Below are positions 26,628 through 35,938 of a stretch of 64,000 bases of DNA, piece after piece. The stretch spans positions 1-64,000 of the forward strand of contig NZ_WFIX01000183.1 in NCBI RefSeq assembly GCF_009745985.1. Reading direction: 5' to 3'. This DNA comes from Microbacterium karelineae. GTDB taxonomy: Bacteria; Actinomycetota; Actinomycetes; Actinomycetales; Microbacteriaceae. A program made the position numbers and the translations under genes. Below the pieces are notes generated by a model. That model had not been told where the DNA came from, did not search any database, and was given only the letters and a program-made list of their open reading frames with translations. Every line of letters begins with the position of its first letter. The first letter of the stretch is position 1.

Positions 26628-27917
26628 GTGACCGCTCCCGTGCCCGGCACCCCGCGCGCCGCCTCCGAGGAGGCGGCGCCCGTCGGAGCGCCCGCGCGGG
26701 CGACCCGCGTGACGGGGGCCCAGATCGGGCGGTACCTCGCGACGAGCGCGTGGCGCGGCATTCGGGCGGCGGCCGGTGTGGTCCGTCCGATCGGCTGGAC
26801 GGCGATCGCCGGGGCGGCCGCGCTGTGGATCATCGGCCCGATGTACGGCTGGCGCGAGATGACGACGGGCGCGATCGCCCTCACGGTCGTCGTCCTCGCG
26901 TCCGCGCTGTTCCTTCTCGGGCGCACGGCGTACGACGTCGAGCTCGACCTCACCCGCGATCGCGTCGTGGTCGGCGAGCGCGCGCAGGGCGGCCTCATCC
27001 TCACGAACGGCACGAACCGCCCGATCGCGTCGGCGAGGGTCGTGCTCCCGGTCGGGCAGGGACGCGGCGTCTTCGCCGTGCGGCGCCTCGCGACCGGCGA
27101 GAGCGTGACGGAGCTGTTCGAGATCCCGACCCATCGTCGCGGTGTGCTGCCGGTCGGCCCCGTGAGCGTCCTCCGCGGTGATCCTCTCGGACTGTTCGAG
27201 CGCGTCGAGCGGCGGGCCGACCAGACGGACCTGTTCGTGCACCCGCGATCGATCGCCTTCGAGGGCCAGTCGCTCGGGTTCGTGCGCGACCTCGAGGGCC
27301 TCCCCACGAGCGATCTCGCGCGCGACGACATCGCGTTCCACGCACTCACGGAGTATCAGCCCGGCGACGACCTGCGGCACGTGCACTGGCGGTCGACGGC
27401 CCGCACGGGGACCACGATGATGCGCACCTACGAGCAGACGCGGCGCTCGCACTTCGTCATCGCGATCTCCGCGGCGCGGCACGAGTACCGCACTGAGGCC
27501 GAGTTCGAGCTCGCCGTGTCGATCGCGGCATCGATCGGGCGCCGCGGCCTGCGCGACGCGTTCGACGTCGATCTGCGGACGCAGGCGCGCGGCCTGCGCG
27601 GCGACAGCGAGCGTCGCCTGCTCGATTCGCTGGCGGCGCTCGAGACGATCTCGACCCGGGAGGGCGTCGACGAGCTCGGCGCGTTCGTCGGGGCGGGGAT
27701 CCCCTCGGCGAGCTTCGTCGTTCTCGTCACGGGGCGGGGCGCGACCGCGAGCGATCTCCGCGCCGCTGTCGCGCGCATTCCGGTCGGCGCGCGCACGCTC
27801 GTGTGCGTCGCAGACGAGGGCGCGGATCCGAGCCTCCGTCGCATCGCCGACGCGCGCGTCGTCGCCCTCGGCGCGCTCGACCAGCTGCCCCTCGCGCTGC
27901 GGAGGTCCCTCGCATGA
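26628..27917 (+). CDS. DUF58 domain membrane protein
   Basis: 429-aa protein with two adjacent transmembrane helices (about residues 52-105) and a large cytoplasmic/peripheral region. The DUF58 core is clear: VGPVSVLRGDPLGLFE, LFVHPRS, the family signature YQPGDDLRHVHWRSTART and a von Willebrand-like tail. GTG 26628 follows the MoxR stop by 5 bp. The stop overlaps the next start (ATGA). MoxR plus DUF58 plus transglutaminase-like is a conserved trio; biochemical role unknown. Confidence 0.9.
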   Translation: MTAPVPGTPRAASEEAAPVGAPARATRVTGAQIGRYLATSAWRGIRAAAGVVRPIGWTAIAGAAALWIIGPMYGWREMTTGAIALTVVVLASALFLLGRTAYDVELDLTRDRVVVGERAQGGLILTNGTNRPIASARVVLPVGQGRGVFAVRRLATGESVTELFEIPTHRRGVLPVGPVSVLRGDPLGLFERVERRADQTDLFVHPRSIAFEGQSLGFVRDLEGLPTSDLARDDIAFHALTEYQPGDDLRHVHWRSTARTGTTMMRTYEQTRRSHFVIAISAARHEYRTEAEFELAVSIAASIGRRGLRDAFDVDLRTQARGLRGDSERRLLDSLAALETISTREGVDELGAFVGAGIPSASFVVLVTGRGATASDLRAAVARIPVGARTLVCVADEGADPSLRRIADARVVALGALDQLPLALRRSLA

Positions 27918-30343
27918 GCGCGCCCGAGAGTCGCGAGGCGCTCTCCGGCCGGCGCTGGATCCTCGACATCGTCGCGATGATCGCTCTGTTCACCGTGCCG
28001 ATCCTCGTGTTCTGGCCGCTCTTCGGGGGTGCCCGTTTCTTCCTCGGCGCCTATGGCGGCCTCGTCATCGGCCTCACGATCGCCGCGGCGGGCGCGCTGT
28101 GGCGGTGGCACATCCTCGTCCTCACGCCCGTGACGATCGTCGTGTACTTCCTCTTCGGAGGGGCGTTCGCCCTGCCGGCCACGACCATCGCGGGGGTCGT
28201 GCCGTCGCTCGAGACGCTGCGCCAGCTCGCGGCGGGGTCGGTCACGATGTGGAAGTCGTTCCTCACGACCGTCACGCCGATGGCCGTCGAGGACGGTCAC
28301 CTTCTCGTGCCCTTCGCGACGCTGCTCGTGGCAGCCGTCGTCGGTGGGAGCCTGGCGCTGCGCGTGGCCCCGGCTGCGTGGGCGATGCTGCCCATCCTCG
28401 CGAGCGTCGTGCTCGCGATCGTCCTCGGCTCGCCCTCGCCGCCGGCGTGGCTCCCGTACGCGCTGGGCGCGGCGTTCATCGCCGTGGCGATCGCGTGGCT
28501 CGCGATCCGGGAGGCGTGGTCGCCGCGCTTCGCCGCGGTGTCGATCGCGGGACTCGCGGGGCGCGGGGCCACGGGCGGCGCCGGGACGCGCTTCGCCGCG
28601 GGGATCGCGATCGTCGCGGTGGCGGCCGGCGCCGGATTCGCGTCGCAGGCCGTCGCGCCGCAGAACGAGGTGCGCGAGGTCGCCCGCGACACGATCATCC
28701 CGCCCTTCCGACTCCACGACTACGCGAGCCCGCTGCAGTCGTGGCGCTCGATCGTGCGCGACCATCCCACGTCCGACGAGCCGCTGTTCTCCGTCGCCGG
28801 GCTGCCGGAGGGCGCGCGGGTGCGGCTCGCCGTGCTCGACGGATACGACGGCCTCGTCTACAACGTGGCCGACAGCGGCGACGGCCAGTCGAGCGACTTC
28901 CTGCCGCTGCGCAGCGGCATGGCGGAAGGCGCGGAGGGCACGCCTGTCTCGGTCGAGATCTCGATCGAGCAGTACTCCGGACCGTGGCTCCCCGACCTGG
29001 GCGTCGTCGACGTCATCGCATTCGCCGGGGCGGGCGAACGCGTCGATGAACTGCGGCGCGGCACGTTCGTCAACGAGGAGACGGGGACGGCCCTCGTCAC
29101 CGGCGGTCTGCGCCAGGGCGACCGGTTCACGGTGTCCGCCGTGCTCCCCGACGTGCCGACAGCGGACGAGGTCGGCGACGCGCCCTTCGCGAAGGTGCCG
29201 CTGCCCACGATCCAGTCGCCCCCGGGCGATGCGGCATCCGTCGCGGCCGACATCATCGACGAGGCCGACGACGCCGTCGAGGGCGCCCTGCAGCCGTATG
29301 CGCGGGCGAAGGCCCTTGAGGAGTGGCTGCAGAACAGCTACTTCAGCCACGGCCTCTCGAAGGAGGACACGGGGCGCTCCGAGGACGACCCGCAGTCGCG
29401 CGCGGGTCACGGCGCGCAGCGCATCGGCCAGCTGCTCAGCTCGGATCAGCGCGTCGGCGACGACGAGCAGTACGCCGTCGCGATGGCGATCATGGCGCGC
29501 GCCCTCGGCATGCCGGCACGTGTCGTCATGGGATTCCACGCGGACGAGAACGACCCCGATGTGGATCCCTTCATCGCGTCGGGAGCGACAGTGCACGCAT
29601 GGGTCGAGGTCGCGTTCGATGGCCACGGCTGGGTGGCGTTCGATCCGACTCCGGCGGAGGACAACGTCCCCGAGGAGATCTCAGAGAGCCCGCGGCAGGA
29701 GCCGCGCCCGCAGGTGCTGCAGCCGCCGCCCCCGCCGCAGGAGCCGGCCGACGAGCCGCCGCTGGTGCCGAACGAACGCGAGCAGGACGAGGAGGAGGAG
29801 CCGCTTCTCTCGCCGATCGCCTGGCAGGTGATCGTCGTCGGAGGCATCAGCCTTCTCGCCGTCGCCCTCCTGCTGGCGCCGTTCCTGATCGTGGCGGCGA
29901 TCAAGCTGGCGCAGCGCCGCCGGCGTCTCCGTGCGGTCGACCCGAGCGACCGGATCGCGGGCGGCTGGCACGAGCTCGTCGACCGAGCCGCCGACCTCGG
30001 CGCCTACCGCGGCACCGCCCTCCCCGAGGGAGCCACGCGGCACGAAGAGGCCTCGACGGTCGCGTCCCGATTCCACGAGCCGCGCGTGGCGGCGCTCGCC
30101 GCCGAGGCTGATGCGCGCGTGTTCGCGCCCGTCGATCCGACCGACGAGGAGGTGTCGGCGTACTGGCACGATGTCGACGAGGTCGTCGGCAGCATGCGGC
30201 AGAAGTCGACGGCGTGGGGACGATTCCGCGCCCGCCTCAGCCTGCGTTCGATCGCCAAGAACTCCCCGATCCGTCGCGGACTGAGGCGCCTTCGTGAGAA
30301 GGTCGCAGATACCCGAGAAGCAGTGAGCGAGAAGGAGGCCTGA
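27914..30343 (+). CDS. TgpA-like transglutaminase-fold membrane protein lacking the catalytic Cys
   Basis: 809 aa: about six N-terminal membrane helices, an extracytoplasmic transglutaminase-like domain (about 440-590), a Pro/Glu-rich linker, one more helix near 635-660 and a cytoplasmic C-terminus. The family's C-E-Q-F/Y-A segment reads D517-E-Q-Y-A here, so Asp replaces the nucleophilic Cys, while the His (TVHAWVEV, H561) and Asp (FDPTP, D577) are kept. It is therefore probably not an active transglutaminase; binding or a non-thiol reaction is possible. The start ATG overlaps the DUF58 stop and has GGAGG 8 nt upstream. Confidence 0.85.
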   Translation: MSAPESREALSGRRWILDIVAMIALFTVPILVFWPLFGGARFFLGAYGGLVIGLTIAAAGALWRWHILVLTPVTIVVYFLFGGAFALPATTIAGVVPSLETLRQLAAGSVTMWKSFLTTVTPMAVEDGHLLVPFATLLVAAVVGGSLALRVAPAAWAMLPILASVVLAIVLGSPSPPAWLPYALGAAFIAVAIAWLAIREAWSPRFAAVSIAGLAGRGATGGAGTRFAAGIAIVAVAAGAGFASQAVAPQNEVREVARDTIIPPFRLHDYASPLQSWRSIVRDHPTSDEPLFSVAGLPEGARVRLAVLDGYDGLVYNVADSGDGQSSDFLPLRSGMAEGAEGTPVSVEISIEQYSGPWLPDLGVVDVIAFAGAGERVDELRRGTFVNEETGTALVTGGLRQGDRFTVSAVLPDVPTADEVGDAPFAKVPLPTIQSPPGDAASVAADIIDEADDAVEGALQPYARAKALEEWLQNSYFSHGLSKEDTGRSEDDPQSRAGHGAQRIGQLLSSDQRVGDDEQYAVAMAIMARALGMPARVVMGFHADENDPDVDPFIASGATVHAWVEVAFDGHGWVAFDPTPAEDNVPEEISESPRQEPRPQVLQPPPPPQEPADEPPLVPNEREQDEEEEPLLSPIAWQVIVVGGISLLAVALLLAPFLIVAAIKLAQRRRRLRAVDPSDRIAGGWHELVDRAADLGAYRGTALPEGATRHEEASTVASRFHEPRVAALAAEADARVFAPVDPTDEEVSAYWHDVDEVVGSMRQKSTAWGRFRARLSLRSIAKNSPIRRGLRRLREKVADTREAVSEKEA

Positions 30344-30344
30344 C

Positions 30345-31925
30345 GTGAGCATGTCGACAGGTCAGTCTGGCTATGCGAGCGAGCCACCTCATGGGGCGCC
30401 GCCGCAGGTCCCGCAGTACGCACAGCCCCAGCCACCGGCGCCGCAGCCCGCGCCGCGGGGGGTGCGTCCGCCGGCATCGCTCGGCACGCGCGTGCTCGTG
30501 TACCTCATCGACATGGCGCTCATCGGCGCCGCCGCGGGACTGATCGGCGGTCCGCTCACGATGCTCGTCGGCGCGGGCGTCGCGCCCCAGCTGGTGCAGG
30601 GGGACCCGCTCGGATACCTGTTGCTCGTCCTCGTGCCGACGCTCGTCGGCGTCGCCCTCGTCGCCGCGTACGTCGCGATGCAGGGCGCGGGCGGCTCGTT
30701 CGCGCAGCGGTGGCTCAAGGTGCGACTCGTGCGTGACGACACGGGCGAGCGGCTCGGGTTCGGGCGCGCCCTCGTGCGGCACATCATCTGGGCGCTCGCC
30801 GCGACGATCGTCGTCGGGTACTTCTCGGTGTTCTTCGACCGCTCCGGTCGCCGGCAGGGCTGGCACGACAGGGTCGCGAAGGCGCTCGTCGTCGACGTGT
30901 CGGCCGAGCACCGTGCGCCGTCCGGGACGGCGCCGGCGGCTCCGCCGAGCTGGCAGCCGGATCCGCGCCTGACGGGCGCGACGCCGCCTCCCGTTCCGCC
31001 GCAGCCGGGCGCGCCGTTCGCCGCGCCGCCTGCGCCCCAGGATCCGTTTGCGGCGCACCGGCCCTCCGCCGCCGCGTCGCCTGACGCGCCGCGGGATCCG
31101 TTCGCGGCGTCCCCGCAGGCGCAGGCGTCCCCGGGCGGGCCGTACGACGCCTTCGCCGCGCCCGCTTTGGCGCCCATCCCGCCGCGCCCCGCCGCGCCTC
31201 CGGCTCCGGTCGGGGCGCCTCCGGCAGGTGCGCAACCGCAGCCGCCCGAGTCCGCATCGATGCCCGAGCCGATCGATCCCTTCGCGGGGCCGGCACCCGC
31301 CGCGCCACCCGCGGAGGCCGCGCCGCGCGTGGCCGATGAGGGACCGATCGCGTTCGTCCCCGGCGTGACGGGGGAGCCGCCTGCCGGGCGTCCCGCCCCC
31401 GCGCCGGCCGACATGCCGCCGGCGCCCGCGCCGGCCGCCGTTCCGGAGCCCGTCGCCGAGCCCGAGCCGATCGCCGATATGCCTCCTGCCCCGACGGCCG
31501 CCGATGTGCCCGGGCCCGCGCCGGTCGCGCCCGCCGACGAGTTCCCCGACGACACGATCGTGATCGATCGCGCCGCGCCGCCCGCGCCCAGCGCGCCGCC
31601 CTCCGTCGTGCTCGTGTGGGACGACGGGCGCCGCACGACGGCGACGTCGCGGACGATCTTCGGCCGCAATCCCGTCGGCGAGCCAGGAGCCGAGCACATC
31701 GCGATCGTCGATGACACGCTGTCCCTGTCGAAGACGCACTTCGAGGTCTCGTTCGACGGCGAGCAGGTCGTCGTCGTCGACCGGCATTCGACCAACGGGG
31801 TCGTGCTCGAACGCGACGGCGCGACGACCGATCTCGCACCGGGTGTCCCGACGCCGCTGACAGTCGGCGATGTGCTCGCGATCGGCGATCGCCGGGCGAC
31901 GGTCGAGCGGGCGGGGCGCGCCTGA
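30345..31925 (+). CDS. RDD-family membrane protein with C-terminal FHA domain
   Basis: 526 aa. The N-terminal ~170 residues form an RDD domain with three to four helices after a Pro/Gln-rich head; the middle ~230 residues are a Pro/Ala-rich disordered linker; the C-terminal ~110 residues are a forkhead-associated domain (FGRNP, SLSKTHFEV, DRHSTNGV), which binds phosphothreonine. GTG 30345 is 6 nt after GGAGG; ATG 30351 is an alternative. It likely docks phosphorylated substrates of the kinase at 33563 to the membrane. The stop is followed by the phosphatase start 1 bp later. Confidence 0.88.
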   Translation: MSMSTGQSGYASEPPHGAPPQVPQYAQPQPPAPQPAPRGVRPPASLGTRVLVYLIDMALIGAAAGLIGGPLTMLVGAGVAPQLVQGDPLGYLLLVLVPTLVGVALVAAYVAMQGAGGSFAQRWLKVRLVRDDTGERLGFGRALVRHIIWALAATIVVGYFSVFFDRSGRRQGWHDRVAKALVVDVSAEHRAPSGTAPAAPPSWQPDPRLTGATPPPVPPQPGAPFAAPPAPQDPFAAHRPSAAASPDAPRDPFAASPQAQASPGGPYDAFAAPALAPIPPRPAAPPAPVGAPPAGAQPQPPESASMPEPIDPFAGPAPAAPPAEAAPRVADEGPIAFVPGVTGEPPAGRPAPAPADMPPAPAPAAVPEPVAEPEPIADMPPAPTAADVPGPAPVAPADEFPDDTIVIDRAAPPAPSAPPSVVLVWDDGRRTTATSRTIFGRNPVGEPGAEHIAIVDDTLSLSKTHFEVSFDGEQVVVVDRHSTNGVVLERDGATTDLAPGVPTPLTVGDVLAIGDRRATVERAGRA

Positions 31926-31926
31926 C

Positions 31927-32757
31927 ATGGGTGCCGCCATCACGACGGCGAGTGGCGTCGCGACCGATGCGGGACGCCGCCGCGCCCTCAACGAGGACGC
32001 CGCGCTCGCATCCTGGCCCTGCTTCCTCGTCGCCGACGGCATGGGCGGGCATGACGCGGGCGATGTCGCGGCGGCCACCGCGCTCGCCGCGTTCCAGCGC
32101 TTCGCGTCGCGCGAGTGGGTGTCGGTCGACGACGCACGCGGCGCGGTCGACGCGGCGCGCTCCTGCCTGGCGAGCTTCTCCCGGGCGCAGAAGGCCGGTG
32201 CGGGCACGACGCTGTCCGGCGTCATCGTGACCGAGGTCGACGGCGCCGGCTACTGGCTGGCGCTCAACGTCGGCGACTCCCGCACCTATCGGCTGCAGGC
32301 TGAAACCCTCACGCAGCTCACGGTCGACCACTCGCTCGTCCAGGAGCTCATCGACGCCGGCGCGCTGTCCGAGGAGGCGGCGCGCGCAGACCGCCGCCGC
32401 AACGTCGTCACCCGCGCCCTGGGCGCAGGGGGAGCGGGCGAGACGGATGTCTGGATGCTGCCGGCCGCGCGCGGCGACCGCATCCTCGTCTGCACCGACG
32501 GCCTCACCGAGGAGCTGACTGCCGAGCGAATCGCGACCGTGCTGAACGCCGAGCCGGATCCCCGGGCGGCGGCCGCGCGGCTCGTGCGCGAGGCCGTGCA
32601 GCAGGGGGGCCGCGACAACATCACCGTGGTGGTCGTCGACGCGCTCGACGTGGCGAGGGGTGGGCTCCCAGACGACGTCGACGCCGACACGGTCGACCGC
32701 GGCGCGTGGGAGCACGCGACCGCGCCGCGGACCGGCATCGCGGGGTCGTCGTCATGA
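31927..32757 (+). CDS. PP2C-family Ser/Thr protein phosphatase
   Basis: Metal-dependent phosphatase of 276 aa that reverses the action of the co-encoded kinase. Motifs: RALNEDA, VADGMGGHDAGD (metal-binding Asp and Gly), NVGDSRTYR, VCTDGLTEEL and GRDNITVVVV. It is soluble, without a membrane anchor, unlike mycobacterial PstP. It overlaps the next FHA gene (ATGA). Confidence 0.93.
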   Translation: MGAAITTASGVATDAGRRRALNEDAALASWPCFLVADGMGGHDAGDVAAATALAAFQRFASREWVSVDDARGAVDAARSCLASFSRAQKAGAGTTLSGVIVTEVDGAGYWLALNVGDSRTYRLQAETLTQLTVDHSLVQELIDAGALSEEAARADRRRNVVTRALGAGGAGETDVWMLPAARGDRILVCTDGLTEELTAERIATVLNAEPDPRAAAARLVREAVQQGGRDNITVVVVDALDVARGGLPDDVDADTVDRGAWEHATAPRTGIAGSSS

Positions 32758-33566
32758 GCGGGGCGGAGACGCTCGTCGTCGCCGCGGGGCGCGTCGCGCT
32801 GGTGCCGGCCGAGGTCGACGCGGCGCTGCTGCGCGATGCGCTCGAGGAGTCCGTCGAGGCCGCGTTGGGCGCGGCCGCGGACGCCGCGTGGTGCGTCATC
32901 GTCGACGGCCGAGGAGATGACACCCGGGTGCTCCGGCGGGGCGCGGTGCCCGTCTCGATCGTCGGGGAGCCGGAGGCGGATCCCGTGTCGGAGTACGTCG
33001 AGGAGGCTCCGCACGACACGCTGCTCGAGGTGTCCGATGACGACAGGACCGGCCCCGACCCCGAGGAGGCGCCCGCGGGGGACCACGACGGCGCCACGAT
33101 CACGCTGGCCGAGCTGCGCGCGCGGCGCGCGGCGCAGGTCGATCCGATCCCCGAGGGCGACCATGACGGCGCGACCCTGTCGATCGATCAGCTGCGGGCG
33201 CGCCGCGCGGCGGCGCCGGCCGTCCGACTCGGGCGGATCCGTCTCTCGACCGGCGAGTCGTTCGATGTCGACCGGCCGATCGTGATCGGCCGCAGCCCTC
33301 GGGCGACGCGCGTCGCGCTCGACGATGCGCCGCAGCTGGTGCCCGTCCCCAGCCCGCAGCTCGACATCTCGCGCAACCACCTCGAGATCCGACCCGACGC
33401 CGATGCGGTGGTCGTGACCGACCTGCGCACGACGAACGGCACCATGCTCCTGCGCGAGGGGGCGGATCCCGTCCGCCTGCGCGGCGGCGAGCGCACGGTC
33501 GTCGTCACGGGCGACGTGCTCGACCTCGGCGACGGCGTCACCGTCGAGTTCGAGGATGTGACGTGA
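32754..33566 (+). CDS. FHA-domain protein
   Basis: 270 aa. The N-terminal half has no recognised domain but contains two copies of a DHDGAT(I/L)...LRARRAAQ/A motif (around residues 106-125 and 136-155), each with a Thr that could be a phosphorylation target, as in GarA/OdhI-type FHA switches. The C-terminal ~100 residues form the FHA domain (IVIGRSPRA, DISRNHLEI, TNGTMLL). Start and stop overlap the phosphatase and kinase genes respectively, so expression is coupled. Confidence 0.88.
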   Translation: MSGAETLVVAAGRVALVPAEVDAALLRDALEESVEAALGAAADAAWCVIVDGRGDDTRVLRRGAVPVSIVGEPEADPVSEYVEEAPHDTLLEVSDDDRTGPDPEEAPAGDHDGATITLAELRARRAAQVDPIPEGDHDGATLSIDQLRARRAAAPAVRLGRIRLSTGESFDVDRPIVIGRSPRATRVALDDAPQLVPVPSPQLDISRNHLEIRPDADAVVVTDLRTTNGTMLLREGADPVRLRGGERTVVVTGDVLDLGDGVTVEFEDVT

Positions 33567-35560
33567 CGCGGCGCGCGCCGTCCGATCCGCCCGAGCTCCC
33601 CGGGTTCACCTACCTGCAGCTGCTCGGATCCGGCGGGTTCGCCGACGTGTTCCTCTATGAGCAGAAGATGCCGCGTCGGCGGGTGGCGATCAAGGTTCTG
33701 CTGTCCGACCGCATCTCGACCTCGGCCGCGCAGTTCACGGCCGAGGCGAACGTGATGGCGATGCTTTCGACGCACCCCGCGATCGTCGCCGTGTACCAGG
33801 CGGGGGTCGCCGACGACGGCCGACCGTATCTCGTCATGGAGTACTGCCCGCGGCCGAACCTGCAGGTGCGGTATCGCCGCGAGCCGTTCTCGGTCGAGGA
33901 GGCGCTGCACACGGGGATCCCGGTGGCCGCCGCAGTCGAGACCGCGCACCGCGCGAACGTGCTGCACCGCGACATCAAACCGGCCAACATCCTCGTGACG
34001 GAGTACAACCGGCCGGCGCTCACCGACTTCGGCATCGCCTCGTCGACGGCGCAGCCGGGCGAGTCGCAGGGTGTGTCCGTCCCGTGGTCGCCGCCTGAGG
34101 CCTTCCTCGATCCGCCACGCAGCGATGTGCGCAGCGACGTGTACCAGCTGGGCGCCACCATCTACACGCTCCTCTCGGGGCGCTCGCCGTTCGAGGTGGC
34201 CGGCGGGGACAACGGCAGCGCGACGCTGATCGAGCGCATCTCGAGCCTGCCGCTGCCGGATCTGCAGCGGCGTGACGTGCCGCGCTCGCTGTCGGTCGTG
34301 CTCGAGCGCGCGATGGCGAAGGACGCGCGGGACCGCTTCGGAACCGCGGCCGCATTCGCCCGCGCGCTGCAGAAGGTGCAGATCGAGCTGGGGCATCAGG
34401 TCACCCAGATCGACATCCTCGACGACGGCGACGAGCCGCATGATGAGGCGAGCGATGACGACGGCATCGGGGTCACACGGATCCGGCGCCTGAGCGGCAC
34501 CACCACCGTGATGCCGGACGATCCGGCGGAGGCGATCGCGTCGCCCGAGTCCGCGCCGTTCGCGCCGCTGCCACCGGCTCCCGACGACCCGTTTGTGATC
34601 CCGGCCGCCGGGGCGACGGGGGACCACGCCGAGTTCGCGCCGCCCGCGCCCGCGGGAGACGACGGCGCGGTGCCGGCGTGGGCCGCGGATCCGGCCCCGG
34701 CGCCGTCGACGTCGGACAGCTCGAACGCGCGGGATGATGCGGATGGGGCCGACCCCGCCGGGAACGCGGCGCCGTCGCGGACGCGCCGCACTGCGGCGGA
34801 GCAACCGGCAGCGGACGACGGGCCTCCCGTCATCGACGACGCCACGGTCGTGCGCCCGCCGGCCGCGGGGCCGGTCGACGACACGACCATCGCGGCGCCG
34901 CCCGTCGCGGCTCCGGTCGACGACGCGACGGTAGTGCGCCCTCCGGCCGCTGCTCCTGTCGACGACGCGACGGCGCCGCGCCGATCGCGCCGGGCGGATC
35001 CCGGCCCCGCCGACTACGAGTTCGTGTCGCGGGTCGAGATCCGGCGCGGGAGCGTGCCGACCGCGGACACGTCGACGTTCCGCGTGGCAAGCCGGGTGAT
35101 CCCGCTGCCCGGCGAGACACGCGACATCACCCGCACGCACCGGACGGCGTCCGAGCGCCGCTCGCGCCGCGGGCTCGTGATCGGCGGGATCATCGCGGGC
35201 GCGGCGCTCCTCGCGGGCATCGCGGCGCTGCTCGTCTTCCTCATCACGCAGACGGCGGACGATCCCGATGAGAGCGGGATCCCCGATCGCGACGTCCCGG
35301 CGGTGACGCAGCTGCGCGGCGCCGCCGACGGCGACGAGGTCACGTTCTCGTGGAGCAATCCGGATCCGCGCGCGGGCGACGCGTACCGGTGGGGGATCTA
35401 CGAGGACGACCGGCTGACCTCGCTCGAGAGCGAGACGAGCGAGACGAGCATCACCCTGGACACGGAGCCGGGGGAGACCACGTGCATCGAGGTGCTCCTC
35501 GAGCGGGACGACGGCGCGCGGTCGACGACGGAGGTCGCCTGCGTCGACGCCGCCGGCTGA
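33563..35560 (+). CDS. Transmembrane Ser/Thr protein kinase (PknB-like kinase domain)
   Basis: 665 aa. Kinase domain at residues ~12-280: LGSGGFADVFL, VAIK (K44), HRDIKPAN (D137), DFG (155-157), and a VSVPWSPPEAF activation segment. A long acidic and Pro/Ala-rich juxtamembrane linker contains repeats of DDATVVRPPAA type. One transmembrane helix lies around 535-560, and a ~105-residue extracellular FN3-like beta domain (TFSWSNPDP, TCIEVLLERDD) replaces the PASTA repeats of wall-sensing PknB. GTG 33563 overlaps the FHA stop. The last gene of the cluster; the sensor domain may recognise the large FN3 surface protein or its ligand. Confidence 0.92.
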   Translation: MTRRAPSDPPELPGFTYLQLLGSGGFADVFLYEQKMPRRRVAIKVLLSDRISTSAAQFTAEANVMAMLSTHPAIVAVYQAGVADDGRPYLVMEYCPRPNLQVRYRREPFSVEEALHTGIPVAAAVETAHRANVLHRDIKPANILVTEYNRPALTDFGIASSTAQPGESQGVSVPWSPPEAFLDPPRSDVRSDVYQLGATIYTLLSGRSPFEVAGGDNGSATLIERISSLPLPDLQRRDVPRSLSVVLERAMAKDARDRFGTAAAFARALQKVQIELGHQVTQIDILDDGDEPHDEASDDDGIGVTRIRRLSGTTTVMPDDPAEAIASPESAPFAPLPPAPDDPFVIPAAGATGDHAEFAPPAPAGDDGAVPAWAADPAPAPSTSDSSNARDDADGADPAGNAAPSRTRRTAAEQPAADDGPPVIDDATVVRPPAAGPVDDTTIAAPPVAAPVDDATVVRPPAAAPVDDATAPRRSRRADPGPADYEFVSRVEIRRGSVPTADTSTFRVASRVIPLPGETRDITRTHRTASERRSRRGLVIGGIIAGAALLAGIAALLVFLITQTADDPDESGIPDRDVPAVTQLRGAADGDEVTFSWSNPDPRAGDAYRWGIYEDDRLTSLESETSETSITLDTEPGETTCIEVLLERDDGARSTTEVACVDAAG

Positions 35561-35572
35561 TGCGGCGCGGCG

Positions 35573-35938
35573 TCAGGCGACGGGCGCCTCGTGCGCCAGC
35601 ACCTTGATCATGATGCCCCGGCGGCCGAGCTCGGCGATCGTCTGCGTCTCCTCCGCGGCGTCGCGGCCGAACACGCGGACGCTCGTCACGACGACGACGT
35701 CACCGCGCTCGAGTCGCCCGAACAGGCGGGTGAGACGTTCCTCCCACGTCTCAGCGACGTTCGGCGCGGGGTGGCGGAAGCCCTCGATGGGGACTCCGAA
35801 GTTCGTGAGCTGCCGGCGCTGCTCGACGACGGACGGCATCCCGTCTCGGACGACGACGATGCCGACGAGGTGGGCGTCGGCCGGACGCGCGCGCCAGATC
35901 TCGTCGCGCGTGGTGACCTCTTCGACGTGCTCGCTCAC
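35573..35938 (-). CDS. Small resolvase-fold protein without catalytic Ser or HTH
   Basis: 121 aa. The C-terminal half, LFGRLERGDVVVVTSVRVFGRDAAEETQTI followed by LGRRGIMIKVL, matches the serine-recombinase catalytic fold pattern (GDVVVV, R-x-x-R, then a hydrophobic strand). However, the RxS active-site motif is absent and the protein stops before any DNA-binding helix-turn-helix. Probably a domesticated or degenerate resolvase-like protein rather than an active recombinase. It converges with the kinase gene, 12 bp apart. Confidence 0.6.
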   Translation of the reverse strand: MSEHVEEVTTRDEIWRARPADAHLVGIVVVRDGMPSVVEQRRQLTNFGVPIEGFRHPAPNVAETWEERLTRLFGRLERGDVVVVTSVRVFGRDAAEETQTIAELGRRGIMIKVLAHEAPVA

